Below are positions 1 to 6,493 of a stretch of 63,251 bases of DNA, piece by piece. How positions within the stretch are numbered: the stretch's first letter is position 1; each line of letters opens with the position of its first letter. The stretch comes from a virus: positions 1-63,251 of IMG/VR virus record IMGVR_UViG_3300042569_000591, one strand, 5' to 3'. The translations under genes were made by a program, and so were the position numbers. Below the pieces are notes generated by a model that ran no database searches, was not told the origin of the DNA, and saw only the letters and a program-made list of their open reading frames with translations.

Positions 1-24
1 TTCATTGTTCTTGTTGTTTAAAGG

Positions 25-183
25 TTAAAACGAGTCTTTAATAAAATCATATAGAAGAGTATAAATTAGTGCAAGAATTACACTGCAAAATATTACTACT
101 CCTATTATTGGATAAGATATTGCTAATCCCGTACATACAATTACTAAAAGTAAAGCAATAGATGTTTTTAAATGTATATTCAT
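25..183 (-). CDS. Small two-helix membrane protein
   Basis: A 52-residue reading frame starting MNIHLKTSIALLLV and ending DFIKDSF. Almost all of residues 7-46 is hydrophobic and reads as two closely spaced membrane segments with a short charged tail. It is preceded by the same leader (CCTTTAA, about 10 nt, ATG) as its neighbours, and the 12-nt gap to the upstream gene fits the operon. Family not recognised. Small inner-membrane proteins of this kind are common in early phage operons, but no function can be assigned. Confidence 0.55.
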   Translation of the reverse strand: MNIHLKTSIALLLVIVCTGLAISYPIIGVVIFCSVILALIYTLLYDFIKDSF

Positions 184-195
184 TGTTCTTGTTGT

Positions 196-417
196 TTAAA
201 GGTTAAATAATACTAATGAAAAAACTAATGTGGTTATTACTCCAATTAGAAAAAATACTGCTAATGCTTTTAGTGATAAATCCTCTTTGACATCACTATA
301 GTTACTTTGTTTTGTCATTGTTTCTGATTTAGGTTTCTTTACTCCCATCTCCTCCGGTGTTGCTGGAGATGACTTAGGTTTCTTTACCGGTTTTTCTTGT
401 GTGATAATAATCATCAT
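196..417 (-). CDS. Hypothetical single-pass membrane protein
   Basis: This 73-residue protein has a charged N-terminal half containing two similar Lys-Pro segments (VKKPKSS and VKKPKSE, about 17 residues apart). One C-terminal membrane helix (about residues 50-70) ends in LVLFNL. The layout suggests a tail-anchored protein with a cytoplasmic basic domain. The terminal codons for Asn-Leu-stop form the AACCTTTAA element repeated in front of several starts here. Family not recognised. Confidence 0.5.
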   Translation of the reverse strand: MMIIITQEKPVKKPKSSPATPEEMGVKKPKSETMTKQSNYSDVKEDLSLKALAVFFLIGVITTLVFSLVLFNL

Positions 418-422
418 GTTAC

Positions 423-770
423 TTAAAGGTTAAAAAATACATCTGAGATCTTTACAGTCTTAATATTACCATCATCTCCTGCTATCTCAAATATAGTATC
501 CATGTTTATGTTGAGGGCCTCCATAAATTTGATTACTGGCTCCAAGCGATCGCTCTCTCTCACAATCATCAGCCTCTCAATGTAGAGCGTTGCATCTTGC
601 AATTCTTCCTGCAGATGTTTAAGCCAATCAAGTGTGCTGAGATCGTCGCGAGTTAGCATCGTCCCATACTTCTTAATACCAGCTTGAGACCTATCATGAA
701 ATTTATTTATCACCCTGTCGACAATTGGGTCGGTCTGAAGATTATCAGCCGTTGACGTTCTATACCACAT
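423..770 (-). CDS. MazG-like NTP pyrophosphohydrolase family protein
   Basis: An all-alpha protein of 115 residues. Residues about 15-70 carry the signature of phage MazG-like proteins: DPIVDRVINKF, then GIKKYGT, then WLKHLQEELQDATLYIERL. The EExxDA arrangement is the metal-binding helix motif of this superfamily. Such enzymes hydrolyse nucleoside triphosphates and are thought to adjust nucleotide or ppGpp pools during infection. The C-terminal 40 residues look like a separate extension. The family match is from memory of the motif, and activity is inferred. It is first after the terminator-like hairpin at 784-813. Confidence 0.6.
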   Translation of the reverse strand: MWYRTSTADNLQTDPIVDRVINKFHDRSQAGIKKYGTMLTRDDLSTLDWLKHLQEELQDATLYIERLMIVRESDRLEPVIKFMEALNINMDTIFEIAGDDGNIKTVKISDVFFNL

Positions 771-783
771 AATTAGATTAGAT

Positions 784-813
784 TAAAAATGGGTGCTCCA
801 GGACGCACCCATT
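784..813 (-). terminator. Rho-independent terminator (minus strand)
   Basis: AATGGGTG (788-795) pairs perfectly with CACCCATT (806-813). Read leftward, the stem is followed by a run of T (complement of 785-789). It lies in the 87-nt gap after the DUF3127 gene and before the MazG-like gene, so it would end or attenuate leftward transcription. Confidence 0.7.
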
Positions 814-857
814 ATGTCAAACACTAAAACAACCCATCCTGATGGGCAACAACATCT

Positions 858-1199
858 TTAAAACGGCAGGTCTTCGTCACTAGCGCTTGGTGTGCTAGTA
901 GACACTGGTGCAGGCGCACTGCCTTGAGCACTGATAGCAAAGCCCTCAATAGTAGAGAAGTACTTCACCTGGCCCTGAGGACTAGTCCACTCACGACCTT
1001 TCAAACTGAATGACACCTCAACCTCTTGGCCTTCAGCAATGCTGTCCAATAAGTCACACTTGTCGTTAACAAATGTGAATGGAATGTATTGTGGGTACTG
1101 GGCAGCACCATCAGTTACAACGAACTCACGCTTACGAAATTTTTCGGAGATTACATCCGTGTTGCCTACCTTGTAGACAATCCCTTTGAATTTAAACAT
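858..1199 (-). CDS. DUF3127-type OB-fold protein, single-strand DNA-binding candidate
   Basis: From ATG at 1199 (MFKFKGIVYKVG) the protein is 113 residues. An earlier in-frame ATG would overlap the upstream gene and is rejected. The body matches the DUF3127 pattern: SEKFRKREFVV, then the YPQYIPF region, then KGREWTSPQG, then YF. The C-terminal 25 residues are an Ala/Ser/Pro linker ending DEDLPF, which closely resembles the acidic DDIPF tip by which SSB proteins recruit partners. Together with the adjacent nuclease and recombination genes this suggests a phage SSB. The biochemical role is inferred. Confidence 0.7.
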   Translation of the reverse strand: MFKFKGIVYKVGNTDVISEKFRKREFVVTDGAAQYPQYIPFTFVNDKCDLLDSIAEGQEVEVSFSLKGREWTSPQGQVKYFSTIEGFAISAQGSAPAPVSTSTPSASDEDLPF

Positions 1200-1207
1200 A
1201 TAGATAA

Positions 1208-1477
1208 TTAAAAGATTACTGAAATAGTTGCAATGACACAAAGTATCACTGCGATTGTAATTACAACAAGACTTGTTAAGGCAGCCTTGTCCTCTGCCGC
1301 TTCTAAGAAGTAAATGTGATCCTGAATAATCTCAATCTCATCGGAGTAGAAATACAACTCCTCATCACCACGGACCTTAACAAGGTAACCATAGTTGTGC
1401 TTACGGGCCTCATAAATCTTGCCGACCTCATCGTGCCACAAGCCATAGCCACCATCTGTTAAAAGCCTTACTCTCAT
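1208..1477 (-). CDS. Hypothetical tail-anchored protein
   Basis: The first ~65 of 89 residues look like a small beta-rich domain (MRVRLLTDGGYGLW, then YLVKVRGDEELYFYSDEIEII), possibly an SH3-like barrel. One C-terminal membrane helix follows (about residues 66-89, Val/Ile-rich). The start overlaps the end of the PD-(D/E)XK gene by 4 nt, so the two are translationally coupled. Family not recognised. Confidence 0.5.
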   Translation of the reverse strand: MRVRLLTDGGYGLWHDEVGKIYEARKHNYGYLVKVRGDEELYFYSDEIEIIQDHIYFLEAAEDKAALTSLVVITIAVILCVIATISVIF

Positions 1478-2259
1478 AGATTTTTTGTTTTTAATAGTTT
1501 CATATACTCATTGGCATAATCATCAGCCACCTTCAACCAACGCTCAATCGTTGCGATGTCATCGTCAGTTAGTGTTAAACTTACCACGGTTGCACGCATG
1601 TTGTCATCGACATCATCCATGTAATGCAACGTTGGCTCATCCCATTCACCCAACAACTCCTCAGGTGTATTGCACAACATATACGCCACCTCACCATCAC
1701 GCCAATCAAGACCGGTCATCTGACGTAGCATCCATAAGTATGCCTTCACCTGCCAGTCATATCCTGAGTCCTTGACCTTCTTAGCGGCCTTCTCCTCAGT
1801 CTTCGGGAATGTCTTCTTGGTGTAGGATGACTTTATGTCAATGACCTTAAGTCTCTCAGAATCAACTATATCAGGATGACCATGCATGAGCGGTGTGTCT
1901 AAGTATGCGTACTTGTTATTGTCAGACAATTTATTGTATGACGTAAAGAACACGCGGTTATACAACTCAATAGCCTCGTCTTCAACAGCTGTACCCTTGT
2001 CAGTCTCCTTGCTCCAGAACTTATCTTTGTACTGGTATACCTTCTCGTCAATGATTTCCTCGATCAACGTCTTGGCACCCTGACTTAACTCAGGCTTGAC
2101 ATCACGCTTTGCAACTAACTCGTCACGCTTCTTAGCCTGAGCATCAGTCAACTGAATCTTAGCTAATAGACCATCAAGCGTTGACGCCTGCAATGGTGTC
2201 AGACCTGGTGTGCCACTGTTAAACAGCGGTGCACACTTACTTGCCCGTAACTTTAGCAT
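1474..2259 (-). CDS. PD-(D/E)XK exonuclease-like protein
   Basis: This 261-residue protein has a nuclease core of the PD-(D/E)XK superfamily (Cas4/YqaJ/RecB-like). HGHPD (Asp130) is followed by VIDIKSSY (Asp141, Lys143), and a later WQVKAYLWM helix supplies the Gln-rich motif IV typical of these exonucleases. An upstream acidic residue in TAVEDEAIELY fits motif I. Phage members resect double-stranded DNA for recombination or degrade host DNA. It overlaps its upstream partner (2237-2716) by 23 nt, and the SSB-like gene lies downstream, together forming a recombination cassette. Confidence 0.75.
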   Translation of the reverse strand: MLKLRASKCAPLFNSGTPGLTPLQASTLDGLLAKIQLTDAQAKKRDELVAKRDVKPELSQGAKTLIEEIIDEKVYQYKDKFWSKETDKGTAVEDEAIELYNRVFFTSYNKLSDNNKYAYLDTPLMHGHPDIVDSERLKVIDIKSSYTKKTFPKTEEKAAKKVKDSGYDWQVKAYLWMLRQMTGLDWRDGEVAYMLCNTPEELLGEWDEPTLHYMDDVDDNMRATVVSLTLTDDDIATIERWLKVADDYANEYMKLLKTKNL

Positions 2260-2716
2260 GCTGCTCTGGTGTTAAGCTGAAGTCAGCGATTAATTTCTCA
2301 GCCGTTGTCTTGCCATCAGCGATCGCCTGTAATGCCTTGTCAAAACGCTCATCTGTAATGGTTGGCTTCTCTTTCTTTGGTAACGGACGAGTGCTAAAAC
2401 GCAACGCATCAGTCATACCCTGAGGACTCTTGACCTTCTCAACACCAAGGACAATCTGCTTGCCAATGTAGTCGTTGAAATCAAATGACCCAAAGAATGT
2501 CTCAAGCCTCTTGAAGTTTGTTCGATTGGCTACCATGCTCTTCTGAAACTCAGCAAGCTTGACAAACACCTTGTCTTCCTTGCCCATCTCACCGACCATT
2601 ACGTCCTGATAAATCTTCTCGATTGTTACTACCCTCGGCTCATACTTGCCGTCGACCTCCAAGTCCCAACTCCCTAGGTACTTGTTGTCCTTCATTAAAT
2701 TTCTCCAGTGTGACAT
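2237..2716 (-). CDS. Conserved recombination-associated protein
   Basis: The 159-residue protein starts MSHWRNLMKDNKYLGSW. I recognise its body (RTNFKRLETFFGSF, then YIGKQIVLGVEKVKSP, then DALRFSTR) as a phage family usually encoded next to PD-(D/E)XK exonucleases. Its central segment resembles an OB-fold, so a single-strand DNA-binding or annealing role is plausible but not shown. A consensus promoter lies immediately upstream (2734-2764) and its predicted transcription start is about 10 nt before the ATG. This gene therefore probably heads its own transcript. Confidence 0.65.
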   Translation of the reverse strand: MSHWRNLMKDNKYLGSWDLEVDGKYEPRVVTIEKIYQDVMVGEMGKEDKVFVKLAEFQKSMVANRTNFKRLETFFGSFDFNDYIGKQIVLGVEKVKSPQGMTDALRFSTRPLPKKEKPTITDERFDKALQAIADGKTTAEKLIADFSLTPEQHAKVTGK

Positions 2717-2722
2717 TGTTAA

Positions 2723-3058
2723 TTAAATTTGAACAAAATTAATATATTTCTTTTTAAATTCCAAGTATTGCTCGATAATTCTTTTTCTTTTTTTATCGTC
2801 AAACTTACACCTCGCGACATCATCACATAAGTAATCCATCACCACTCTGTATGCGCCTGGCTTAAAGCCTTTGCGTTTAAAAATATCATACTGCTCATCG
2901 GTTACCTCTTCAAACTTATGCTTGCTTGTCATTACATTAAAGATGCGAAAGGTCCCGTCCTGGAACCTCTCGATCTTTACACCCATATCAATGAAGTACT
3001 CAGTGTCATTGGTCTTATATGGTGTGTTATCCTTGATTACATCAGTCCAAGCCTTCAT
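2723..3058 (-). CDS. Hypothetical protein, basic C-terminus
   Basis: Starting at ATG 3058 (MKAWTDVIKDNTPY), 111 residues. Upstream in-frame ATGs exist but would overlap the preceding gene much further. The sequence is mixed alpha/beta in the middle (YFIDMGVKIERFQDGTFRIF), with a strongly basic C-terminal helix (KKRKRIIEQYLEFKKK). The basic helix suggests nucleic-acid contact. Family not recognised. It overlaps the upstream gene by 17 nt. Confidence 0.5.
   Translation of the reverse strand: MKAWTDVIKDNTPYKTNDTEYFIDMGVKIERFQDGTFRIFNVMTSKHKFEEVTDEQYDIFKRKGFKPGAYRVVMDYLCDDVARCKFDDKKRKRIIEQYLEFKKKYINFVQI
2734..2764 (-). promoter_or_regulatory. Bacteroidota-type promoter for the recombination cassette
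   Basis: Read on the minus strand, TTG (complement of 2762-2764), then 20 nt, then TAATTTTG (complement of 2734-2741). This fits the TTG-N19/20-TAnnTTTG pattern of Bacteroidota housekeeping promoters. It overlaps the 3' end of the preceding gene and points at the ATG at 2716. Confidence 0.6.
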
Positions 3059-3512
3059 ACTCAATAATTGAATATTCTTCCTCAAACTCATAACGCTTCT
3101 CAGGTAAGTACCTGAACCATATGACATATCCTGTCTTGGCCCTGGCAACATATACAATGTACACAAACTGATTGTTGCGATGAAAGTGATTGTACAAAGG
3201 CGCATCAATATCACTTCTGTCTACATTCAACGTGTGCATTTTTGCATTATTGTACTCAAGAGTGTTGAGCGCAATTGATAAGGCCGTGTTCATGTCACTG
3301 GCCTTGGTATAAAAGTTACCATCATTCAGCACCTCGTAGTCAGGCCGGTCAGGTACCCATTGGGCACTGATGGCTGACGCAAAGGTCATCATGCCTAACA
3401 TGAACATTGCGACTACTATAGGAATTCCTATAGCAGCACGAATGATATCGTTCTTGATTCGTGTAACTGCCATCATACAGATTGCAGATAACAATAAAAG
3501 AATTGCATACAT
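3042..3512 (-). CDS. Hypothetical membrane protein
   Basis: The N-terminal ~50 of 156 residues contain two hydrophobic segments (MYAILLLLSAICMMAV and AAIGIPIVVAMFMLGMMTFASAI). A polar C-terminal domain rich in Tyr and Asn follows (YNHFHRNNQFVYIVYVARAK). This suggests a membrane-anchored protein with one soluble domain. Family not recognised. It sits between small hypotheticals with 1-17 nt spacing, in the same operon. Confidence 0.5.
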   Translation of the reverse strand: MYAILLLLSAICMMAVTRIKNDIIRAAIGIPIVVAMFMLGMMTFASAISAQWVPDRPDYEVLNDGNFYTKASDMNTALSIALNTLEYNNAKMHTLNVDRSDIDAPLYNHFHRNNQFVYIVYVARAKTGYVIWFRYLPEKRYEFEEEYSIIEYEGLD

Positions 3513-3513
3513 A

Positions 3514-3726
3514 CTAATTTGGATTTATAGGGTTAATACTGACTTGAACTACAGACTCACTGATGTCCTCAATAATATGGTCGCTAACAATAGCACCAAG
3601 AGCAAACGCCCGGATCGGATCAGTGGCCATTAACTTTAACTTCTTGCCATTGTCATAGGTCACGATGTACCTCTTTAAGATTGGCGACATAGATGATTTC
3701 ATGTTCAGGTATGTTTGATTTGTCAA
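3514..3726 (-). CDS. Hypothetical small protein
   Basis: 70 residues if started at ATG 3726. Starts at 3702 or 3690 (MSPILKRYIVTY) would reduce the overlap with the short gene upstream (3653-3811) and keep the apparent domain, which reads RYIVTYDNGKKLKLMATDPIRAFALG. That pattern is a small alpha/beta fold seen in short phage proteins, but I cannot name the family. Confidence 0.45.
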   Translation of the reverse strand: MTNQTYLNMKSSMSPILKRYIVTYDNGKKLKLMATDPIRAFALGAIVSDHIIEDISESVVQVSINPINPN

Positions 3727-3811
3727 TTGCCTCTTTAACGTTGTCTGCCTCTATCGTTACACCTGAGCAGAGGATTGGACTCAGGTGATAGCAGATGTGG
3801 AATTTCATCAT
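3653..3811 (-). CDS. Hypothetical 52-residue protein
   Basis: Two adjacent ATGs (3811, 3808) open a frame that begins MMKFHICYHLSPILCSG, contains VTIEADNVKEAIDKSN and ends EVHRDL. The beta-turn-helix pattern (T-I-E-A-D-N-V-K-E-A-I) resembles other small proteins with a strand followed by an amphipathic helix. It overlaps the downstream gene out of frame by 38-74 nt depending on that gene's start. Coding status is moderately supported by position and composition only. Confidence 0.4.
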   Translation of the reverse strand: MMKFHICYHLSPILCSGVTIEADNVKEAIDKSNIPEHEIIYVANLKEVHRDL

Positions 3812-3834
3812 AACTTTATACTTATACCGTGTAA

Positions 3835-3866
3835 TAAAAAATGGATGAGAATCTCCCTGTCATCCA
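3835..3866 (-). terminator. Rho-independent terminator (minus strand)
   Basis: TGGATGA (3842-3848) pairs with TCATCCA (3860-3866). Leftward reading then meets a T run (complement of 3835-3840). It lies in the gap between the small genes at 3914-4117 and 3653-3811, so it may separate two transcripts. Confidence 0.5.
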
Positions 3867-3913
3867 AACTCAGGGATACTGACAGACCGATAGTCCTACC
3901 GGCCGGCCAACTT

Positions 3914-4117
3914 TCAGTGAATCTGATTATCATAGCTTTCATAGTAATATGCCTCTGAGATGAAGTCCTCAAAGTCGCGTAGTTGTTGGCGGCTCAGCCT
4001 TGACTTCATGTCCTCGGCGGTTGATAAATTGTTTTGCTCAATCTGTTGAGCAATCTCTTCGAAATAGTCAGCCATGGACTCATGGCCGACATACTCAAGG
4101 TCGTGTTTAGTTATCAT
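3914..4117 (-). CDS. Hypothetical small helical protein
   Basis: An acidic protein of 67 residues, predicted almost fully helical: MADYFEEIAQQIEQNN, then LSRQQLRDFEDFI, then EAYYYESY. It resembles its upstream neighbour (4107-4334) in layout: helix, then LSxQQ/LSTQL, then a D/W-containing helix, then a Tyr-rich end. The two may be diverged duplicates. The genes overlap by 11 nt. Family not recognised. Confidence 0.5.
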   Translation of the reverse strand: MITKHDLEYVGHESMADYFEEIAQQIEQNNLSTAEDMKSRLSRQQLRDFEDFISEAYYYESYDNQIH

Positions 4118-4334
4118 AGTAATTGATTATTTGTTGGTACTCTTTTAACTTGCCATCCGGCATTTCATCATAGAATAAAGTATCACGTAACCAGTCGATG
4201 TACTCGACCTGAAGTTGTGTGCTCAGAGACTTATATATTTCCTTGCTCTGCTTGTGTTGGCCGTTTAGCTTTGACTCTAAGATGTACTCATATAACTCCT
4301 CCCATGTTAAGAAGTCAAGGTTATTTGGTTGCAT
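4107..4334 (-). CDS. Hypothetical small helical protein, possible paralogue of its neighbour
   Basis: This 75-residue protein is helical: FLTWEELYEYILESKLNGQHKQ, then IYKSLSTQLQVEYIDWL. The second helix pair lines up with LSRQQLRDFEDFI of the downstream gene, which suggests duplication and divergence. Function unknown. It starts 5 nt after the upstream gene. Confidence 0.5.
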   Translation of the reverse strand: MQPNNLDFLTWEELYEYILESKLNGQHKQSKEIYKSLSTQLQVEYIDWLRDTLFYDEMPDGKLKEYQQIINYYDN

Positions 4335-4338
4335 ATAT

Positions 4339-4557
4339 TTAAAGATTAATTATTTCTTGTTCAACTTCTTGCCAATATGTTACTTGATTAGGGAATGACA
4401 TATAAGGACTTAAACTCAGGAGCAAGGATATTTGCTCTTCAGCTGCAATCAAGGCACACTCTTTAGCAGTGTTAAAACACATTGGATATTTACCCATATG
4501 GTCCTCGACCATGTACATTTTATCAAGTAATTCTTTTGCTTTATCTTGTGGTGACAT
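4339..4557 (-). CDS. Conserved small phage protein with C-terminal YWQEV helix
   Basis: From ATG 4557 (MSPQDKAKELLDKMY) the protein is 72 residues. The earlier in-frame ATG at 4608 lies within the upstream gene and is less likely. KAKELLDKMY, TAKECALIAAEEQI and YWQEVEQEI make up a helical pattern I have seen repeatedly in short proteins of Bacteroidota phages and prophages. No function is known to me. It overlaps the upstream gene by 17 nt. Confidence 0.55.
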   Translation of the reverse strand: MSPQDKAKELLDKMYMVEDHMGKYPMCFNTAKECALIAAEEQISLLLSLSPYMSFPNQVTYWQEVEQEIINL

Positions 4558-5107
4558 GGTCGTAAAATTTAGGTGGTACAATAATAAAGTGGTTGACGCA
4601 AAATACATTCGATGTCTCTAAAGTGACAACCTTGCATGGTATCTTTTTGGCCTTGAGCTCAGAAACCTTGGCCTTGATGTTGCGCTCAGCATTTGGATAC
4701 GAGCTGTCGTCCCATTGACCGGTGTCAGGCTCGCAGTGAACTGAATACTTCGGCTTGGCATAACCTCTCCAAACATCCAATCGGACGTACTCTTGGCTTT
4801 CATCGAAACACATGCCGACATGCTTGGCATCCGGCTGTGGATTACTGTTGACCTTTGTCATTTCGCCGTCCCATTGGTTGCCGTTTAGGATTGGTTCTTT
4901 TCTTTTCATGTATACACTTACGTTCGGAAGTGTATTTAGCCATTTGTTAGTGGTCCGAGTCGGCCATCCTGCATTGGTGACATACAGGCCGTCCTCTCGG
5001 TGCTCAGCGATTAGGTTGCCGAATAGATATAACGAACGACCATCCGTTTGGCCGTTACCTTGTTTTTTCTTTTTTCCTTCAAGGAAAGATTGGATTACAT
5101 TGTTCAT
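4541..5107 (-). CDS. Conserved hypothetical phage protein
   Basis: The 188-residue protein begins with a Lys-rich, low-complexity segment (LEGKKKKQGNGQ). A domain follows with LFGNLIAEHRE, GLYVTNAGWPTRTT, NKWLNTLPNVS and NGNQWDGE. The GWPTxTTNxxLN pattern recurs in early-region phage proteins, but I know no function for it. The last ~50 residues are basic, with CKVVTLETSNVFCVNHF. It lies 6 nt after the RadC-like gene in the same operon. Confidence 0.55.
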   Translation of the reverse strand: MNNVIQSFLEGKKKKQGNGQTDGRSLYLFGNLIAEHREDGLYVTNAGWPTRTTNKWLNTLPNVSVYMKRKEPILNGNQWDGEMTKVNSNPQPDAKHVGMCFDESQEYVRLDVWRGYAKPKYSVHCEPDTGQWDDSSYPNAERNIKAKVSELKAKKIPCKVVTLETSNVFCVNHFIIVPPKFYDHVTTR

Positions 5108-5112
5108 AGTTA

Positions 5113-5541
5113 TTAAAGTTGTCCAAGGTCAGCTAATGATGTGTAAGCTGAAGTAGGGGTTAATATAATGCTGTCTAATAGATTGATATCTAACAAGTTA
5201 AGACCTTGCTTTAGTTTTTTGCTCAGGGTGATGTCCTCAGGTGATGGCGCTGGATTTCCAGACGGATGGTTGTGGCAAAAGATTACACCGCTCGATAGGC
5301 TGTCAATAGCATACTTCGCGACTATCTTTGGATCAACATATGTGCCTGCAATTCCGCCTTGGCTTATCTTGGCATAGCCGATTGTTTGGTTCTGACGATT
5401 TAGCATCAAAATGAACGCACTCTCGAATACCTCGATGTCATCACCGTAAAATTGACGGATGAATAGTTGCGCTTCATTTGATGTTGTTATCTTCTCGGTT
5501 GGGAAGTCTGACTGTATTTTTTTTAGCTCGAATAGTTTCAT
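5113..5541 (-). CDS. radC: RadC-like JAB domain protein
   Basis: 142 residues covering the JAB/MPN metal-binding domain of the RadC family. HNHPSGNP (His90, His92, Ser94) is followed by SPED (Asp103), the conserved metal site, after strand SAFILMLNRQNQTIGYAKIS. The helix-hairpin-helix segment of full-length RadC is absent, as in many phage and plasmid versions. Metallopeptidase-like or DNA-repair-associated roles have been proposed for the family, but activity is not established. It starts next to the TATGACGAAAT array; the first repeat abuts its start codon. Confidence 0.8.
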   Translation of the reverse strand: MKLFELKKIQSDFPTEKITTSNEAQLFIRQFYGDDIEVFESAFILMLNRQNQTIGYAKISQGGIAGTYVDPKIVAKYAIDSLSSGVIFCHNHPSGNPAPSPEDITLSKKLKQGLNLLDINLLDSIILTPTSAYTSLADLGQL

Positions 5542-5867
5542 ATGACGAAATTTAGGTGTTTATGACGATTTATGACGGCGATATGACGAAATTATAGGGC
5601 TCAAACCCTTATAGATACTGACTTTATGACGAAATGACGACTTTTTACCTATATTTTCAAAAAAAAAAAAAATACTACTATATATAGTATATACACATAT
5701 GTATATGTGTATATTTTCTCTATATAGGGGTGAAATTTCGTCATATCGTCATCCCTTATTGATAATCAGGGAGTTACGATTTACGTTTCGTCATATCGGG
5801 CTGTTTTTCGTCATATTTAGTCTGTTTTTTAGACGATTTCGTCATATCTGATGACGATTTCGTCATG
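5541..5867. repeat. Inverted iteron array with AT-rich core, candidate replication origin
   Basis: TATGACGAAAT or close variants occur in one orientation at 5541-5551, 5561-5570, 5582-5592 and 5625-5635. They occur in the opposite orientation (ATTTCGTCATA) at 5735-5745, 5786-5796, 5806-5816, 5836-5847 and 5857-5867. Between the arms are an A13 tract, the palindrome TACTATATATAGTA and a 10-bp-arm hairpin ATACACATAT-GT-ATATGTGTAT (about 5691-5712). Symmetric iterons around an easily melted core are the usual form of a phage origin or a regulator-binding region. The right arm partly overlaps a short gene (5774-5917). Roughly 5552-5773 has no gene. Confidence 0.6.
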
Positions 5868-5917
5868 TTGGCAGGCTCAAGGCCTGTTAGCTTTACAAAT
5901 TGGTCTATTGTGTACAT
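5774..5917 (-). CDS. Short protein encoded across the right iteron arm
   Basis: A 47-residue frame opening MYTIDQFVKLTGLEP, whose first helix looks like the start of a small DNA-binding or regulatory domain. It continues through the repeats, which it reads as MTKSS units, and ends MTKRKS. It overlaps the upstream gene by 13 nt, like other genes in this operon. Either it is a real small basic protein whose gene was invaded by the repeats, or only its first third is meaningful. Confidence 0.4.
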   Translation of the reverse strand: MYTIDQFVKLTGLEPANMTKSSSDMTKSSKKQTKYDEKQPDMTKRKS

Positions 5918-6126
5918 TTAATTATGGTTTTTAAATTAATCATGCGATAAGCTCTCTTGTGCATATCGAATACTACTAATAAGTTTTTTTCAGCAGGGTC
6001 AAACTTTAGACCTACACCTTTTAGGTTTTTCTTGACGCCCAGTCGGGCCGTCATCTTTCTTAATGAGCCGTCTTTCTTGACGAACGTTACACTGAAAATC
6101 TTTCCGTTTTTAATTTGTTCTAACAT
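5905..6126 (-). CDS. Conserved small beta-barrel-like phage protein
   Basis: 73 residues with GKIFSVTFVKKDGSLRKMTARLGV near the N-terminus and YRMINLKTI near the end. I recognise this pattern from many short phage proteins, probably an SH3-like beta barrel, often found in host-takeover regions. It has no known function. It overlaps the upstream short gene by 17 nt and the downstream one by 13 nt. Confidence 0.6.
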   Translation of the reverse strand: MLEQIKNGKIFSVTFVKKDGSLRKMTARLGVKKNLKGVGLKFDPAEKNLLVVFDMHKRAYRMINLKTIIKCTQ

Positions 6127-6253
6127 ATTCTTTAAAGTAATATTGCACCAATTGGCGCAAGGTTAAACGATTGGTGTATTGACTGCATTGTGTGGCGTAG
6201 AAGCCATTGATGATTGTGACATTTCCGTCATCAATCCATTCTCTAAATCTCAT
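6110..6253 (-). CDS. Hypothetical 47-residue protein
   Basis: The frame starts MRFREWIDDGNVTIINGFY and ends YYFKEYVRTN. It exactly fills the gap between two recognised small genes, overlapping each by 11-17 nt, which is the usual spacing here. The middle (NRLTLRQLVQYY) looks helical. Family not recognised. Confidence 0.5.
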   Translation of the reverse strand: MRFREWIDDGNVTIINGFYATQCSQYTNRLTLRQLVQYYFKEYVRTN

Positions 6254-6446
6254 TGTATAGAATATTTCCTTGGTTGTCAAAAATGCCTTGGTCGATCAAT
6301 TGGGCGGCAGTTCTGCCATACCATCCTTGCAATTGGTTTACTGACTTTGTCTTGATTAAAAATGACCAAGCATTTAATTGGTCTTGGATTGTTACTTCGT
6401 TCTCGCTGAATCCCTCAGCAATTGCGCACGCCTCGTAAAGTGTCAT
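6243..6446 (-). CDS. Conserved small phage protein
   Basis: This 67-residue protein opens MTLYEACAIAEGF and contains AWSFLIKTKSVNQLQGWYGRTAAQLIDQG. The combination of EAC-x-AEGF and LQGxYGRTAxxLI is one I have seen in short proteins of several phage groups, including cyanophages. Function unknown. It is helical and acidic overall. The start lies 47 nt after the next upstream gene, in an AT-rich leader. Confidence 0.55.
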   Translation of the reverse strand: MTLYEACAIAEGFSENEVTIQDQLNAWSFLIKTKSVNQLQGWYGRTAAQLIDQGIFDNQGNILYNEI

Positions 6447-6493
6447 AGTATATCAATTAAATTAATTTATATTGTAGTTAAAAAGTCAGTTGC

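Noticed and set aside
3901-3908. GGCCGGCC 8-mer, also at 9911-9918, as a possible recognition signal
   Set aside because: Only two copies seen by eye in 63 kb, without shared flanks. Insufficient to claim a signal.
5113-5541. RadC-like gene as part of an integrated anti-restriction or mobile island
   Set aside because: It is in line with the operon in spacing and style, with no att-like repeats or integrase nearby.
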